Below, piece by piece: positions 35,356 through 44,890 of a stretch of DNA of 64,000 nt. This DNA is from Trebonia kvetii (GTDB taxonomy: Bacteria; Actinomycetota; Actinomycetes; Streptosporangiales; Streptosporangiaceae): contig NZ_RPFW01000006.1 in NCBI RefSeq assembly GCF_007827045.1, positions 62,001 to 126,000 on the forward strand. Reading direction: 5' to 3'. Made by a program: the position numbers and the translations under genes. Each line of letters starts with the position of its first letter. Within the stretch, counting starts at the first letter, position 1. The notes below the pieces were generated by a model. That model saw nothing but the letters and a program-made list of their open reading frames with translations, had not been told where the DNA came from and did no database searches.

Positions 35356-35828
35356 CCACATGGCGGTGGATCCAGGCTCAGATCCGCGAAACGTTCACCG
35401 CTTCCCGCGCTAGCGGGCATGCCCTCGCGCGCTCCCGGAACCGGGAGATCATCCATGACCTCGCGCGACCGGCCGACCTGCACGACACGCAGGGATGGTA
35501 AGGCCGTATAGAAACAGGAGTGGTGGCGGCCAACTCGGAGCTAGCGTCAAAGCGTGGTGGGGCCCGGGGACAAGTCGTGCCTGGGCCCCACCAGGATTTC
35601 CCCCATCCGCCCGCGCTCACTGCCTGCAGCCACCACGTCATCATCCCAGCCAGCACGGCCATCGGCATCGGCAAGCACGTAAAGCCACCGACCAGGATCA
35701 CGCTCGGTGACCGACGCTACTTAACGCGAAGTGAAAAATATCCGCCGATCGGTGCGCTGACCTGGGCGCCGCACAGCCGGGCACAGCGGTCACAGATCAG
35801 GTCGATCGGTGCTGCCGACAGCGCCCGC
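35356..35828. other. Spacer without a recognisable gene
   Basis: About 470 bp between the secreted-protein gene and the amidohydrolase relic. Frames on both strands are short and low in coding character. No tRNA or clear terminator is seen. Confidence 0.5.
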
Positions 35829-36200
35829 TCAAGGAGCAGATGAGCGGACGCGTCGATGCCGTAGGGCCCGCCCGACGATGTTGAACGGCAGGGTCTCGCC
35901 CAGATGGCCGAGGATGACGGTGAGCCGGGGGAATCGGTCGAACAGGCCGCTGGTCATCAGGCGCAGCGCGTGGGTGGCGGTCTCGGCGGTGAAGGTCGAC
36001 ACGGCGCCGAACAGTTCCGGGTGCCCCTCGTAGATTCCCTGGTTTCCGGGCAGGGGGTCGCGCGGATGCAGGTAGCCAGGCACGCCGAGTGCCCCGGCGC
36101 GTTCCCAGAACGGCAGGAAGCGCTCGGCCGGGCCTTGCTTCAAGCTCATCGGATCGGCTACGTGCTCGCAGTCGCCAAGTCCGCGATGTTCCCCACCGCA
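35829..36200 (-). pseudogene. Remnant of an amidohydrolase (ACMSD-type) gene
   Basis: One frame reads 'RFLPFWERAGALGVPGYLHP', 'IYEGHPELFGAVSTFTAETA', 'HALRLMTSGLFDRFPRLTVI' and 'LGHLGETLPFNIVGRALRHR', the middle-to-late part of metal-dependent amidohydrolase-2 enzymes, including the metal histidines of 'YLHP' and 'GHLGE'. Both the N-terminal TIM-barrel strands and the C-terminus are missing, so it is inactive. Confidence 0.75.
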
Positions 36201-36408
36201 CCGGGCGTACGTGCTTGTCAGGATGCCGGTCACCACAGCGGACGCTTCTGGGAACTTGTCATGCAGGCGCCGCCAGACGCCATAGGCGATCGACGCTTGC
36301 GCGCGCCGCGATGGTCCGGTGGGCGAGACCGCTTCTAACGCTCTGTAATTGCCCCTGCCTCAGGCGAGGTTCGTCGGTGTTTTGGCCTGGTGGTGCGGTC
36401 CCGGTGAT

Positions 36409-37125
36409 TCACTGTCCGCCAACGGCTGGACTGCCGGGTAGGCTCACCAGTCCGGTCTGGTAGGCCAGAACGACGGCCTGGACCCGGTCCCGTAGCTGCA
36501 GCTTGGCGAGGATGTTGGCCACATGGGTCTTGACGGTCGCCTCGCTCAGCGTCAGTTCCGCGGCGAGTTCGGCGTTGCTCAGGCCGCGGGCTAGAAGCCG
36601 CAGTACCTCAAGTTCCCTGGGTGTCAGGCCCGCCAGGTCGCCGTGCACCAGCGGCGGCACGGACGCGTGGGACGCGAACCGCTCCACCAGCCTGCGCGTG
36701 ATGGACGGGGCGAGCAGGGCATCGCCGCAGCGGACCAGTCGCACCGTGGCGATGAGGTACTCGGGCGAGACGTGCTTGAGCATGAACCCGCTGGCGCCCG
36801 CGGCCAGCGCCTCGTAGACGTAGCGGTCGAGGTCGAAGGTGGTCAGCATGATGATCCGGCTGCCGTTCCCTGGCTGTGCCGCGAGGATACGCCTGGTGGC
36901 TTCCAGCCCGTCCATCCCGGGCATCCGGATGTCCATCAAGACCACGTCGGGCCGGTACCGCAGCGCCGCCGCGACGGCCTCGCCGCCGTCGGCCGCCTCG
37001 GCGACGACCGGGATGCCGGCCTCGCGCAGAATCATGCGGAAGCCGGTCCGGACCAGGTTCTGATCGTCGGCGATCAGAACGCGGGGTTCGGAGTGCTCTG
37101 CGACGTTGTCGGCCGCGGTGTTCAT
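36409..37125 (-). CDS. NarL/LuxR-type response regulator
   Basis: A 238-residue regulator. The receiver has D20/D21, phospho-acceptor D65 in 'VVLMDIRMPGMDGLEATRR' and K near 'FMLKHVSPEYL'. The LuxR domain is 'LTPRELEVLRLLARGLSNAE' with 'EATVKTHVANILAKLQLRDR'. The start overlaps the stop of the upstream sensor kinase gene. The pair is transcribed away from an ABC exporter that begins 160 bp beyond the kinase start, the usual arrangement for a drug-responsive exporter locus. Confidence 0.93.
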   Translation of the reverse strand: MNTAADNVAEHSEPRVLIADDQNLVRTGFRMILREAGIPVVAEAADGGEAVAAALRYRPDVVLMDIRMPGMDGLEATRRILAAQPGNGSRIIMLTTFDLDRYVYEALAAGASGFMLKHVSPEYLIATVRLVRCGDALLAPSITRRLVERFASHASVPPLVHGDLAGLTPRELEVLRLLARGLSNAELAAELTLSEATVKTHVANILAKLQLRDRVQAVVLAYQTGLVSLPGSPAVGGQ

Positions 37126-38471
37126 GACTGACCCGGATGGGGCAAGCCGGCCGCCCCGCTCACAGCCGCGGCTCGTGCCGTTTCGGGCATTCCGCTGGCC
37201 GCGGTGAGTGCCAGCGGCGGATCCTCCGCGGGGAACCGGCCTATGACGCGCCAGCCGCCGCCTGGCCGTGGACCGGCATCGAACTCCCCGCCATGCAGGA
37301 TGACGCGTTCCCGCAGGCCGAGCAGGCCGCGCCCGGTGCCGGGTATGTTCGCCGGGCGGCCCGCTGGCTGCGAAGAGGCCGACGGCCCGGTCGGCCGGCA
37401 CGGCGGTCCGTCGTCGGTTACCTGGACTGTCAGCCCGCTGGGCCGGTAGTCCAGCGTGATCACCGTCCGCGCCGTACCTGCGTGCTTGAGCACATTGGTG
37501 AGCGCCTCCTGAATCACCCGGTAGGCGGCCAGGTCCGCGCCGGGCGACAGGCTCCATGGCACGCCAAGGACGCGCAGCTCAACATCGAGCCCGGCGGCCG
37601 CCATCCGGTCGGTCAGCGTCGTGAGCTGGTCAAGCCCCGGCAGGGGCCGCAGCCGCCCGCGGGCCTGGCCGTCAGCCAGGGATCCGGGTTCCTGCTCGCC
37701 CGGCACGGAAAGCAGGCCCAGCATGTGCTGCAGTTCGGCCATGGCCGTCCGGCCGCTCGCCTCGACGGCGAGCAGGGCCGACCTGGCCTCGTGCTGTTCG
37801 GCGCCGAGCACCTGCCGGGCGGCGCCGGCCTGCACGACCATCACGCTGACGTTGTGGGTCACCACATCGTGCAGCTCGCTGGCGATCCGCGCCCGCTCTA
37901 GCTCCAGCGCACGCCGGGTCGCGGCCTCATGCTCGGCCTGTGCCCGCAGCAGCCGCGCGCCGGAGGCCCCCGCCCGGGCACGCCAGACCCGGACCGCGTT
38001 GCCGAAGCCCATGATCGCCAGGAGAATCGCGAGGGCGGACAGCCGGCCCAGCGGCGGCGTCGTGTCCTGGAACGCCGCCGTGATGATCAGCCCGACCAGG
38101 GGCAGGCTGACCAGCGCCAGGCCGCGGTACCGGCTGTAGACGACCGCGCAGTAGCCGGCGACCAATATCGCGGCGAAACTGACGATCGTATTGTCGTTGC
38201 CGAGCGTCATGACGCCAATCAGGATCGCCCAGAAGGCGGCGAGCGGCGCGAGCCTGCGCGCAGCTAGCGGCGCCGTGGTCAGCACCGCGGCGACCTCGGC
38301 GAGCGCGGCGGGCCGGTGCGTCGCCTCCGCCTCGAGCGCGGCCAGCGCCGCAAGGACGGCTACGAGCGCCAGGCAGGCGTCGGTGATGATCGCCTGCCCG
38401 GGCAGCGCGGTTCGCGGCTCCGTGCTGCCCAAGAACGCCATTGCCCGGCGCGGCCAGCTGCCTACGCTCAC
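37122..38471 (-). CDS. DesK-type sensor histidine kinase
   Basis: A 449-residue kinase. Five to six membrane helices lie within residues 25-160. The HisKA_3 helix is 'ERARIASELHDVVTHNVSV' with H201, and the HATPase part has 'VIQEALTNVLKHAG' and 'GTGRGLLGLRERV'. A disordered insert (Pro/Ser-rich, about 365-385) lies inside the HATPase domain and the C-terminus carries an Ala-rich tail. It pairs with the regulator downstream and probably controls the divergent ABC transporter. Confidence 0.92.
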   Translation of the reverse strand: MSVGSWPRRAMAFLGSTEPRTALPGQAIITDACLALVAVLAALAALEAEATHRPAALAEVAAVLTTAPLAARRLAPLAAFWAILIGVMTLGNDNTIVSFAAILVAGYCAVVYSRYRGLALVSLPLVGLIITAAFQDTTPPLGRLSALAILLAIMGFGNAVRVWRARAGASGARLLRAQAEHEAATRRALELERARIASELHDVVTHNVSVMVVQAGAARQVLGAEQHEARSALLAVEASGRTAMAELQHMLGLLSVPGEQEPGSLADGQARGRLRPLPGLDQLTTLTDRMAAAGLDVELRVLGVPWSLSPGADLAAYRVIQEALTNVLKHAGTARTVITLDYRPSGLTVQVTDDGPPCRPTGPSASSQPAGRPANIPGTGRGLLGLRERVILHGGEFDAGPRPGGGWRVIGRFPAEDPPLALTAASGMPETARAAAVSGAAGLPHPGQS

Positions 38472-38631
38472 CTATCCATTGTCGCCGGGAAACGGGCCCT
38501 ATCGCATCAGCCGCAAGGGCTAGCTGACTCCGTCGCAATGATGAGGGCCGCCGCGAGTCAGCCAGCTACGGTATCGGAATTCGCGCTCGCGGCCGAGGCG
38601 CACGGCGGCAGGCCACGCCTACCGTGCCCGC

Positions 38632-39324
38632 ATGGACTCTCTCATCAGCCTCAGCGGGGTAACTAAGCGCTATCAGAGCGGCGGCCAGCCCGCGGTTGAC
38701 CGCATCCATCTGGAGGTGGCCCCGGGCGAGGCGGTGGCCGTCATGGGCCCGTCGGGCAGCGGCAAGTCAACGCTGCTGAACCTGATCGCCGGCCTGGACC
38801 GGCCGACCAGCGGCACGGTCACCGTCGCCGGGCAGCGGATCGACACGCTCAGCGAGACTGCGGTGGCGCGGTTCCGCCGGCAGCGCATCGGCATGATCTT
38901 CCAGTTCTTCAACCTGCTTGACGACCTCACCGTCGCCGACAACGTGCTGCTGCCGGCGCAGCTCACCGGAATCCGCCGGGCCCGCGCCCTGGCCAGGCTT
39001 GACGAGCTGCTGGCGGCGCTGCGGATCGAACGCCACCGCGACGCCTACCCGGCCAGGCTGTCCGGCGGGGAGCGGCAACGTGTGGCGATCGCGCGGGCGC
39101 TGGTAAACCGGCCCGCCCTGCTGCTGGCCGACGAGCCGACCGGGGCGCTGGACACCGCGACCGGCGAGCAGATCGGCGAGCTGCTGCTCGATCTCAACCG
39201 GAGCGGACAGACCATGATCCTGGTCACGCACAACCCGGGCCTGGCCGCCCGCTACGCCAGCCGGACGGTCCAGCTCATCGACGGCCGGGTCGCCAGTGAC
39301 ACGCTCACCGGGGCGCAGCTGTGA
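38632..39324 (+). CDS. ABC transporter ATPase (MacB/LolD type)
   Basis: A 230-residue ATPase with Walker A 'GPSGSGKSTLLN', Q-loop 'GMIFQFFNLLDDLT', signature 'LSGGERQRVAIARAL' and Walker B 'LLLADEPTGALD'. This subfamily energises FtsX-like permeases in antibiotic or lipoprotein export rather than transporting through a classical channel. The gene overlaps the start of the permease and is divergent from the two-component pair. Confidence 0.95.
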   Translation: MDSLISLSGVTKRYQSGGQPAVDRIHLEVAPGEAVAVMGPSGSGKSTLLNLIAGLDRPTSGTVTVAGQRIDTLSETAVARFRRQRIGMIFQFFNLLDDLTVADNVLLPAQLTGIRRARALARLDELLAALRIERHRDAYPARLSGGERQRVAIARALVNRPALLLADEPTGALDTATGEQIGELLLDLNRSGQTMILVTHNPGLAARYASRTVQLIDGRVASDTLTGAQL

Positions 39325-41705
39325 TGCCCGGCACCGGGCCCGTTGCCCGGGCGGTCGGCGGCGGGCTGGCCCGCCGCAAGGTCCAGACGCTGGTGATCGG
39401 CCTGGTGCTGCTGGTGTCCACCGGCGCCTGCGTGCTGGCCCTCGGCCTTGTTGTCGACTCCAACACCCCGTTCGACAAGGCCTTCGCCGCTCAGCACGGC
39501 GCGGATGTGGTGGCCACCGTCGACCGGGCGGTGGCTACGCCAGGGCAGCTCGCCGCGACAGCGCGGCTGCCGGAGGTCACGGCCGCGGCCGGGCCCTACC
39601 CCGAGGCGACGATCAGCTCGCAGATTGGCGGGCCAGGCCAGCCCGCGGCCACCCTCCAGCCGATGACGGTGGCGGGTCGCGGCGGGCCGGGCGGGCCCCT
39701 CGATGACCTCGTCATCCAGCAGGGCCGCTGGGCGCGGCGACCGGGTGAGCTCGTCCTGTCCTCCGATTCCGGCCCCGCCGTGCCGCTGGGCACGCAGCTC
39801 ACCGTCGGCGGGGTGCCGGGCACGCCGCGGCTGACCGTGGTGGGCTACGCCAACTCGATCAATCAGTCGGCCGACGGCTGGGTCGTGCCCAGCCAGATCG
39901 CGGCGCTGCGCGCACCGGGGGCGCCCGCGACCGCGCAGATGCTGTACCGGTTCGCCAGCGCGGGCAGCGCGGCGGCGCTGCGCACCGAGGTTGGCCGGCT
40001 CCGCGCCGCGCTGCCCTCAGGCGCGCTGACCGGCACGCAGTCCTACCTGGCGGTCAAGGCGCAGGAGACGTCGGGGATCGCCCCGTTCGCGCCGTTCGTG
40101 GTCGCGTTCGCGATCATCGGGCTGGTCATGTCGGTGCTGATCGTCATCAACGTCGTCTGCGGCGCCGTCGTGGCCGGCTATCGCCGGATAGGCATCCTCA
40201 AGAGCATCGGCTTCACCCCCGCCCAGGTGGTGGGCTCCTACGCCGGGCTGGTCACCGTGCCCGCCGTAGCGGGCTGTCTCGGTGGAGTTGTGCTCGGGAA
40301 CGCGCTGTCGGTGCCGCTGCTCGGTAGCACCGCCATCGTGTACGGGGTCGGGGCGCTGGGGGTCCCGGTGTGGGTGGATCTGCTCGTCCCGTGCGCGATG
40401 TGCTGCCTGGCCGGGATCGCGGCCCTGCTGCCCTCCCTGCGGGCCGGGCGGCTGAGCGCGGTCCAGGCGATCGCTATCGGCCGGGCGCCCGCCGCCGGAC
40501 GCGGTTACGCCGCGCACCGGCTGCTGAGCAGGCTGTCGCTGCCCCGCCCGGTGACCATCGGCCTCGCGGCGCCTTTCGCCCGCCCGGCCCGCGCCGCTGG
40601 CACGCTCGCCGCCGTGGGACTGGGCGCGCTCGCAGTGACCTTCGCCGTCGGCCTGAGCTCCTCGCTGACCATGGTGGCCGACGGCCTGTCGCACGCCAAT
40701 ACCGAGCCCGTTCAGGTGACCCTGGCGGGATCGGGCGGGAATAACCCGGCCAATCCGCCGAGCGGATCGCAGCCGTCACCGTCGGCGCAGCGGGCGGCCA
40801 TCGAGGCGGCGTTGCGGGCGCAGCCGGGAACGCTGCACTACGCCGCGCAGGCCGACCAGGAGGTCAGCGTCGCCGGGCTGTCCGGGCAAGTCCGAATGGC
40901 CGTGTTCCGCGGCAACGCGGACTGGACCGGCTACGACATGATCAGCGGGCACTGGTACACCGGTCCCGGGCAGGTGGACGTGCCGACCAACTTCCTCACC
41001 GTCACGGGTAAGGCGGTCGGCGACACCGTCACGTTCAGTGACGGGGGTGCGCAGGTCACGGCCCGGATCGTGGGTGAGGTCTTCGACACCGACAACGGCG
41101 GGCTGGTCATGCTCACCGACTGGCGTACGCTCGCCGCCGCGGACCGGCGCCTCACCTTCGACACGTATAACGTCGCGCTGCGGCCCGGCACCTCCCCAGA
41201 TGCGTACGTCCAGGCGCTGGGCCGCACGCTCGGTCCTCATGCCTCTTATATCAACACCAGCATCAACAGCAGGGATCCGTTCGTCCTCGTCCTGATCGGC
41301 CTGATCGGCACCCTGACCCTGCTGCTGGCCATCATGGCCGGGCTGGGCGTCCTGAACACGGTGGTGCTGCACACCCGCGAACGCGTACACGACCTGGGCA
41401 TCTTCAAGGCGCTCGGGATGACCCCGCGGCAGACCATTGCCACGGTGGTGTGCTCGGTCGCGGGGACCGGCCTGGTCGCGGGCCTCCTGGCAGTCCCAGC
41501 CGGAATGGCGGTGCACCGGTACGTGCTGCCAGTCATGGCGCACGCGGCGGGAACCGGGATTCCAGCCAGCTATCTGGCTGTCTACCGGGCATGGGAAATC
41601 GCCGTGCTGGCCCTGGCCGGCCTGGTCATAGCCGCGGCCGGGGGGATACTGCCGGCCGCCTGGGCCGCCCGAGCCCGCACCGCGGCTGCGCTGCACGCTG
41701 AGTAA
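39324..41705 (+). CDS. FtsX/MacB-type ABC permease
   Basis: A 794-residue permease. The layout is one N-terminal helix ('TLVIGLVLLVSTGACVLALG'), an extracellular domain, three helices at about 260-375, a central helix near 425-450, a second extracellular domain with a Pro/Asn/Ser linker, and three C-terminal helices ('TLTLLLAIMAGLGVLNTVVL' onward). Two FtsX domains are therefore present, and 'ERVHDLGIFKALGMTPRQTI' is the coupling segment. ATG at 39324 directly follows an in-frame GTG at 39321 that overlaps the ATPase stop. Substrate is likely an antimicrobial peptide or lipid. Confidence 0.9.
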   Translation: MPGTGPVARAVGGGLARRKVQTLVIGLVLLVSTGACVLALGLVVDSNTPFDKAFAAQHGADVVATVDRAVATPGQLAATARLPEVTAAAGPYPEATISSQIGGPGQPAATLQPMTVAGRGGPGGPLDDLVIQQGRWARRPGELVLSSDSGPAVPLGTQLTVGGVPGTPRLTVVGYANSINQSADGWVVPSQIAALRAPGAPATAQMLYRFASAGSAAALRTEVGRLRAALPSGALTGTQSYLAVKAQETSGIAPFAPFVVAFAIIGLVMSVLIVINVVCGAVVAGYRRIGILKSIGFTPAQVVGSYAGLVTVPAVAGCLGGVVLGNALSVPLLGSTAIVYGVGALGVPVWVDLLVPCAMCCLAGIAALLPSLRAGRLSAVQAIAIGRAPAAGRGYAAHRLLSRLSLPRPVTIGLAAPFARPARAAGTLAAVGLGALAVTFAVGLSSSLTMVADGLSHANTEPVQVTLAGSGGNNPANPPSGSQPSPSAQRAAIEAALRAQPGTLHYAAQADQEVSVAGLSGQVRMAVFRGNADWTGYDMISGHWYTGPGQVDVPTNFLTVTGKAVGDTVTFSDGGAQVTARIVGEVFDTDNGGLVMLTDWRTLAAADRRLTFDTYNVALRPGTSPDAYVQALGRTLGPHASYINTSINSRDPFVLVLIGLIGTLTLLLAIMAGLGVLNTVVLHTRERVHDLGIFKALGMTPRQTIATVVCSVAGTGLVAGLLAVPAGMAVHRYVLPVMAHAAGTGIPASYLAVYRAWEIAVLALAGLVIAAAGGILPAAWAARARTAAALHAE

Positions 41706-41890
41706 GGCCGAGGCAGCGACCATCGACCGCAGACGGACGCCGACCTGAACCACCCCGAGGTCCCGCCTGTCCCCTACTGCGGCGCTCTGGAGCATCTGAC
41801 AGCACAGGAACCGCGAACAGCGTCATCCGCCGGATGCCGCTGCGAGCAGCGACTGCTCATCTCACTGGCAACTGCCGGCAGGAAAGGACA

Positions 41891-42788
41891 ATGACACAAA
41901 AGCCAACCGCAGCGGGGAACACCACGCCGGCCGTTCCGATGACGGCTGAGCAGCGGGCCGCCTTCGACCGCGACGGCTACCTGATCATCCGGGGCGCGCT
42001 TGGCCCGGATGAGGCCGCCGCCGCCCGCGAGGCGATCGACCGGGTGTACGCCGCCATGGCCAAGGCGGGCTCACTCGGCCCGGACGGCTCGATGCACCTG
42101 CTCAGCGCGGTCAGCCACTGCCCGGAAGTCACCTGCCTGACCGACCACCCGGCCACGTTCGGCCATGTGTGGTCGGTCCTCGGCTGGAACATCCACATCT
42201 ACCACTCCCACCTCGATGTCCATCCGCCGATCCAGGTACCCATGCCGTTCCGGTTCGACTGGCACCAAGACGGCGGCCGGCAGAACCGCGAACTCGAGAC
42301 GACCCCGCGGCCGCGGCTGTCGGTGAAGCTGGCGTACTGGCTGTCGGATGTCTCCGCGCCCGGCCGCGGCAACCTGAAGGTCGGTGCCGGGCAGCCACCT
42401 GACCAACTGGATCGGCGGCCCGCCGCGCCGCGACATCCGATGGCCCGACCCCGACGGCGCCGTCGAGGTGACCGCCGGGCCCGGCGACGCGGTGTTCTTC
42501 GACCGCCGGATCTGGCACACCCGGTCACGCAACCACTCCGGGCACACCCCCAAGGCGGTGTTCTTCGGCTACACCTACCGGTGGACCGCCATCCGGGATG
42601 ACATCGCCCCGATCCGGGCCAGCGACTGGCTCGGCCGCCTGACCCCCGTTCAGCAGCAGCTGCTAGGCGGCGCCGAGGACCTTGGCGGGGATCACGCATG
42701 GGGCCACTACCCGGAGGACACCCCGCTGTACGGCTGGCTGAAGGAGCGGGGGCTCCTTGATCCGGCGAATCCACCGCTGAAGCCCTGA
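41891..42788 (+). pseudogene. Phytanoyl-CoA dioxygenase (PhyH) family, frameshifted
   Basis: Frame 1 (MTQKPTAAGN...) carries 'RAAFDRDGYLIIRGALGPDE' and the Fe(II)-binding HxD (H125, D127 in 'FDWHQDGGR'), up to 'PGRGNLKV'. The rest is in another frame: 'PGSHLTNWIGGPPRRDIRW', 'DAVFFDRRIWHTRSRNHSGH' with the distal histidine, to a TGA at 42788. One extra G near 42383-42384 explains the shift; GTCGTGCCGGGC would restore the family 'VVPGSH'. Corrected length is close to 300 residues, so apart from that base the gene looks complete. Confidence 0.85.
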
Positions 42789-43483
42789 GGTTAACCTCGC
42801 CCGGCCTCCGGGCCATGCGTCTTCAAGACCAGTTACCCATCCAGCATGGCCCCATCGGCGGGATGTGTGATTGCCGGCGGGCGGTTCGCCCATGACGGCA
42901 GGCGGGCCCCCGGCTAGTCCAGCGACGATGCCCACCGAAGGCCCGCTCATGCCCGATGAGAACGGCCCGCGATCGATAACCGCCGTTATCTCCAGCCCGG
43001 ATTCGGGTGTCTTCGCTGTAACCGCCGGGGGTGTTTTGTGTGCTTTTGCCTGGGCGGAGAACGCATTATCTGAACAGTGTCTTCGCCGCAGAGCCCGCGC
43101 AAACCTCCTCTTCGGTGCCGCTTTTAGAACTAGGCGGCTACTACGGGAACGCTGTGCGGTTACATGTCACCACCGCAGACGCCCTGGTCAGGCACGGCGT
43201 AGACAGGGCGACTTCAGATAACCGCCGTTCGGTACGTCGGCGGCAAGATGCAGCATGGCTTTGCAGGCGTTCCTGATCGGGATGTTCTGTGCGGGGCAGC
43301 CGGACGGGTGCAGTCGCGACCGAGCTGCTGTTTATCGCGGGGCACTGGCCTCCCGGCGGCAATGTTCCCGGAGGGTTTTCGTTATGTGACACGGAGGGGA
43401 GCCACCGGGTGGAGCCGGAGCTCCGCTGACAACGCAAGATGCGGGACAACGCACGGTCAGGGCGCGCACTGCTCACGGCGCTG
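42789..43483. other. Gene-poor spacer, about 695 bp
   Basis: No convincing gene. A frame around 43060-43210 (+) contains 'LLELGGYYGNAVRLHVTTAD', which has balanced composition, but no family is recognised and no start signal is seen. The region around 43000-43170 is AT-richer than its neighbours. Confidence 0.45.
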
Positions 43484-44047
43484 CTACGCCAAGAGCCACC
43501 TCACGGCGAGTTCGAGCACGTCTGCGTGGCTGCGTGCGCCGTGATCGGCGGCCATGAAGTGGTGGCCGACCACTAGTGAGAAGGCGAGCATGCTGCGGGC
43601 CTCGACCTGGTCCTCGTCGGGGCAGAGGGCGCCGAACAGCAGGCGCAGGTAGTCCATGCGGCGGTTGTCGACGCGCCGGAGGCGCTCGGCGACCGCCTGG
43701 TCGCGCCGGGCCCAGTCGCGGATTGCGAGGTCGATCGGCAGCAGCTCGCCGGCAAAGGTGAGCGCGCCCGCCAGCCGCAGCTTGGCCCTGACGTCGCCGC
43801 CATGGCGCTCGACCCGCTCGAGCACCTCGTCGGTGCTCATTCTCTCCCACGCGTCGAGCATCTCGCCGAGCAGCGCGTTCCGGTCGGCGAAATGCCCGTA
43901 GAAGCCGCCTTTGGTCACGCCGAGCTCCTGCGCCAGGGCCTCGACCCGGACGGCGTCCGGGCCGCCGGCCGCAAGGGCCCGCAAGCCTTCCTCGATCCAC
44001 CTGCTGCGGGGCGTCCGGGTGACGGCGGCCATGAGCTGTGAATTCAC
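43484..44047 (-). CDS. TetR-family transcriptional repressor
   Basis: A 187-residue regulator. The helix-turn-helix is 'VRVEALAQELGVTKGGFYGH' with 'FADRNALLGEMLDAW'; the C-terminal helices form a ligand pocket containing 'LAFSLVVGHHFMAADHG'. Start is ATG at 44047 or 44032 (MAAVTRTPRSRW). It is divergent from the DUF2867 gene, and a perfect palindrome over the presumed start of transcription of that gene is the probable binding site. Confidence 0.9.
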   Translation of the reverse strand: MNSQLMAAVTRTPRSRWIEEGLRALAAGGPDAVRVEALAQELGVTKGGFYGHFADRNALLGEMLDAWERMSTDEVLERVERHGGDVRAKLRLAGALTFAGELLPIDLAIRDWARRDQAVAERLRRVDNRRMDYLRLLFGALCPDEDQVEARSMLAFSLVVGHHFMAADHGARSHADVLELAVRWLLA

Positions 44048-44056
44048 CCCCGGGAG

Positions 44057-44084
44057 TTGACAGCGCCGTTGATGGTGCTACCTT
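44057..44084 (+). promoter_or_regulatory. Probable promoter of the DUF2867 gene
   Basis: TTGACA (44057-44062) is a perfect -35 element; TACCTT (44079-44084) after 16 bp is an acceptable -10. Transcription would begin within the palindromic operator just downstream. Confidence 0.5.
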
Positions 44085-44089
44085 TCATG

Positions 44090-44105
44090 TATACGGTATC
44101 GTATA
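44090..44105. promoter_or_regulatory. TetR operator palindrome
   Basis: TATACG-GTAT-CGTATA is a perfect inverted repeat between the divergent TetR and DUF2867 genes. It lies in the region where the DUF2867 transcript should start and 42 bp from the TetR start codon, so one bound dimer could repress both genes. Confidence 0.75.
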
Positions 44106-44120
44106 AATGGAGGTTCCCGC

Positions 44121-44729
44121 ATGCGGCTTCCGGACACCGCGCACACCTCCCGGCCCTGGCGCATCCACGAGCTCACGGGTGACTTCCGGCTCGAGGACGT
44201 GTGGGCCCTGCCAACGCCGGGCGGCCCGGACGACTTCCCCCGGCTGGTGCAGTGGTGGGCTTCGCGCGGCGACCCGGCGCACGCCTCCGCCTCCTGCGCC
44301 GTCCGCACGCTCTGGGCGATCCGGTGGAAGGCCGGGGAGGTGCTCGGCTGGGACGGCCCGGACGCCGGCCCCGGCCCGGGGCGGCCGGCGCTCCGCGACC
44401 GGTTGCCGGCGGACCTGCGCGAGGCCCCGCCAGGCCCGGACTTCGCTGCCCTCCCCTTCACCTCGCTGTACCTGACCGGCGACGAGTGGGCCGCGGAGAT
44501 CGTCAACCGGACCGTTCACGGGGTCATGCACCTCGGCTGGGTTCCGGATGGGACCGGCGGCTACCGCGGCCAGATGGCCGTCCTCGTCAAGCCCAACGGG
44601 CTGCTCGGGACCGGCTACATGGCCGCGATCAGGCCGTTCCGGCACTTGATCGTGTACCCGCCGATGCTGCGGGAGATCGGGCGGGGCTGGCAGGCGCTCC
44701 CCGGCGATCCGGCACCGGCGCGCGCGTAG
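44121..44729 (+). CDS. DUF2867 protein
   Basis: A 202-residue SRPBCC-like protein of the DUF2867 type. It has the N-terminal 'SRPWRIHELTGDFRLEDVWA', 'FTSLYLTGDEWAAEIVNRTV' and 'GVMHLGWVPDGTGGYRGQMA', and ends 'HLIVYPPMLREIGRGW', whose position fits the last helix of the fold. The function is unknown; such proteins presumably bind a small hydrophobic ligand. GGAGG lies 8 nt before the ATG. It is regulated by the divergent TetR. Confidence 0.82.
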   Translation: MRLPDTAHTSRPWRIHELTGDFRLEDVWALPTPGGPDDFPRLVQWWASRGDPAHASASCAVRTLWAIRWKAGEVLGWDGPDAGPGPGRPALRDRLPADLREAPPGPDFAALPFTSLYLTGDEWAAEIVNRTVHGVMHLGWVPDGTGGYRGQMAVLVKPNGLLGTGYMAAIRPFRHLIVYPPMLREIGRGWQALPGDPAPARA

Positions 44730-44800
44730 CTCAGATGGTCTATTCGAAATCCCGGATCGGGGATCCGGTGCCACGGGACCGAACAGGGGCGCCGGCGCCG

Positions 44801-44821
44801 GCCATGAACCGGGACACCGCC
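44801..44821 (+). repeat. 21-bp direct repeat, copy 1
   Basis: GCCATGAACCGGGACACCGCC here is identical to 45415-45435, where it forms the start of the SnoaL-like gene. Sequence after it remains loosely similar. It looks like the duplicated 5' end of that gene. Confidence 0.75.
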
Positions 44822-44890
44822 GTCGCCTTCTGCGACGCACTCGATTTACCGATCACCGCGCCAGGTACTTCAGTCAAGGAGGAGATCGAC

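Noticed and set aside
44725-44760. tRNA-like words GTAGCTCAGATGGT and TTCGAAATCCC close together
   Set aside because: They are about 5 nt apart, with no room for an anticodon arm and no acceptor pairing; the first lies at the end of the DUF2867 coding region.
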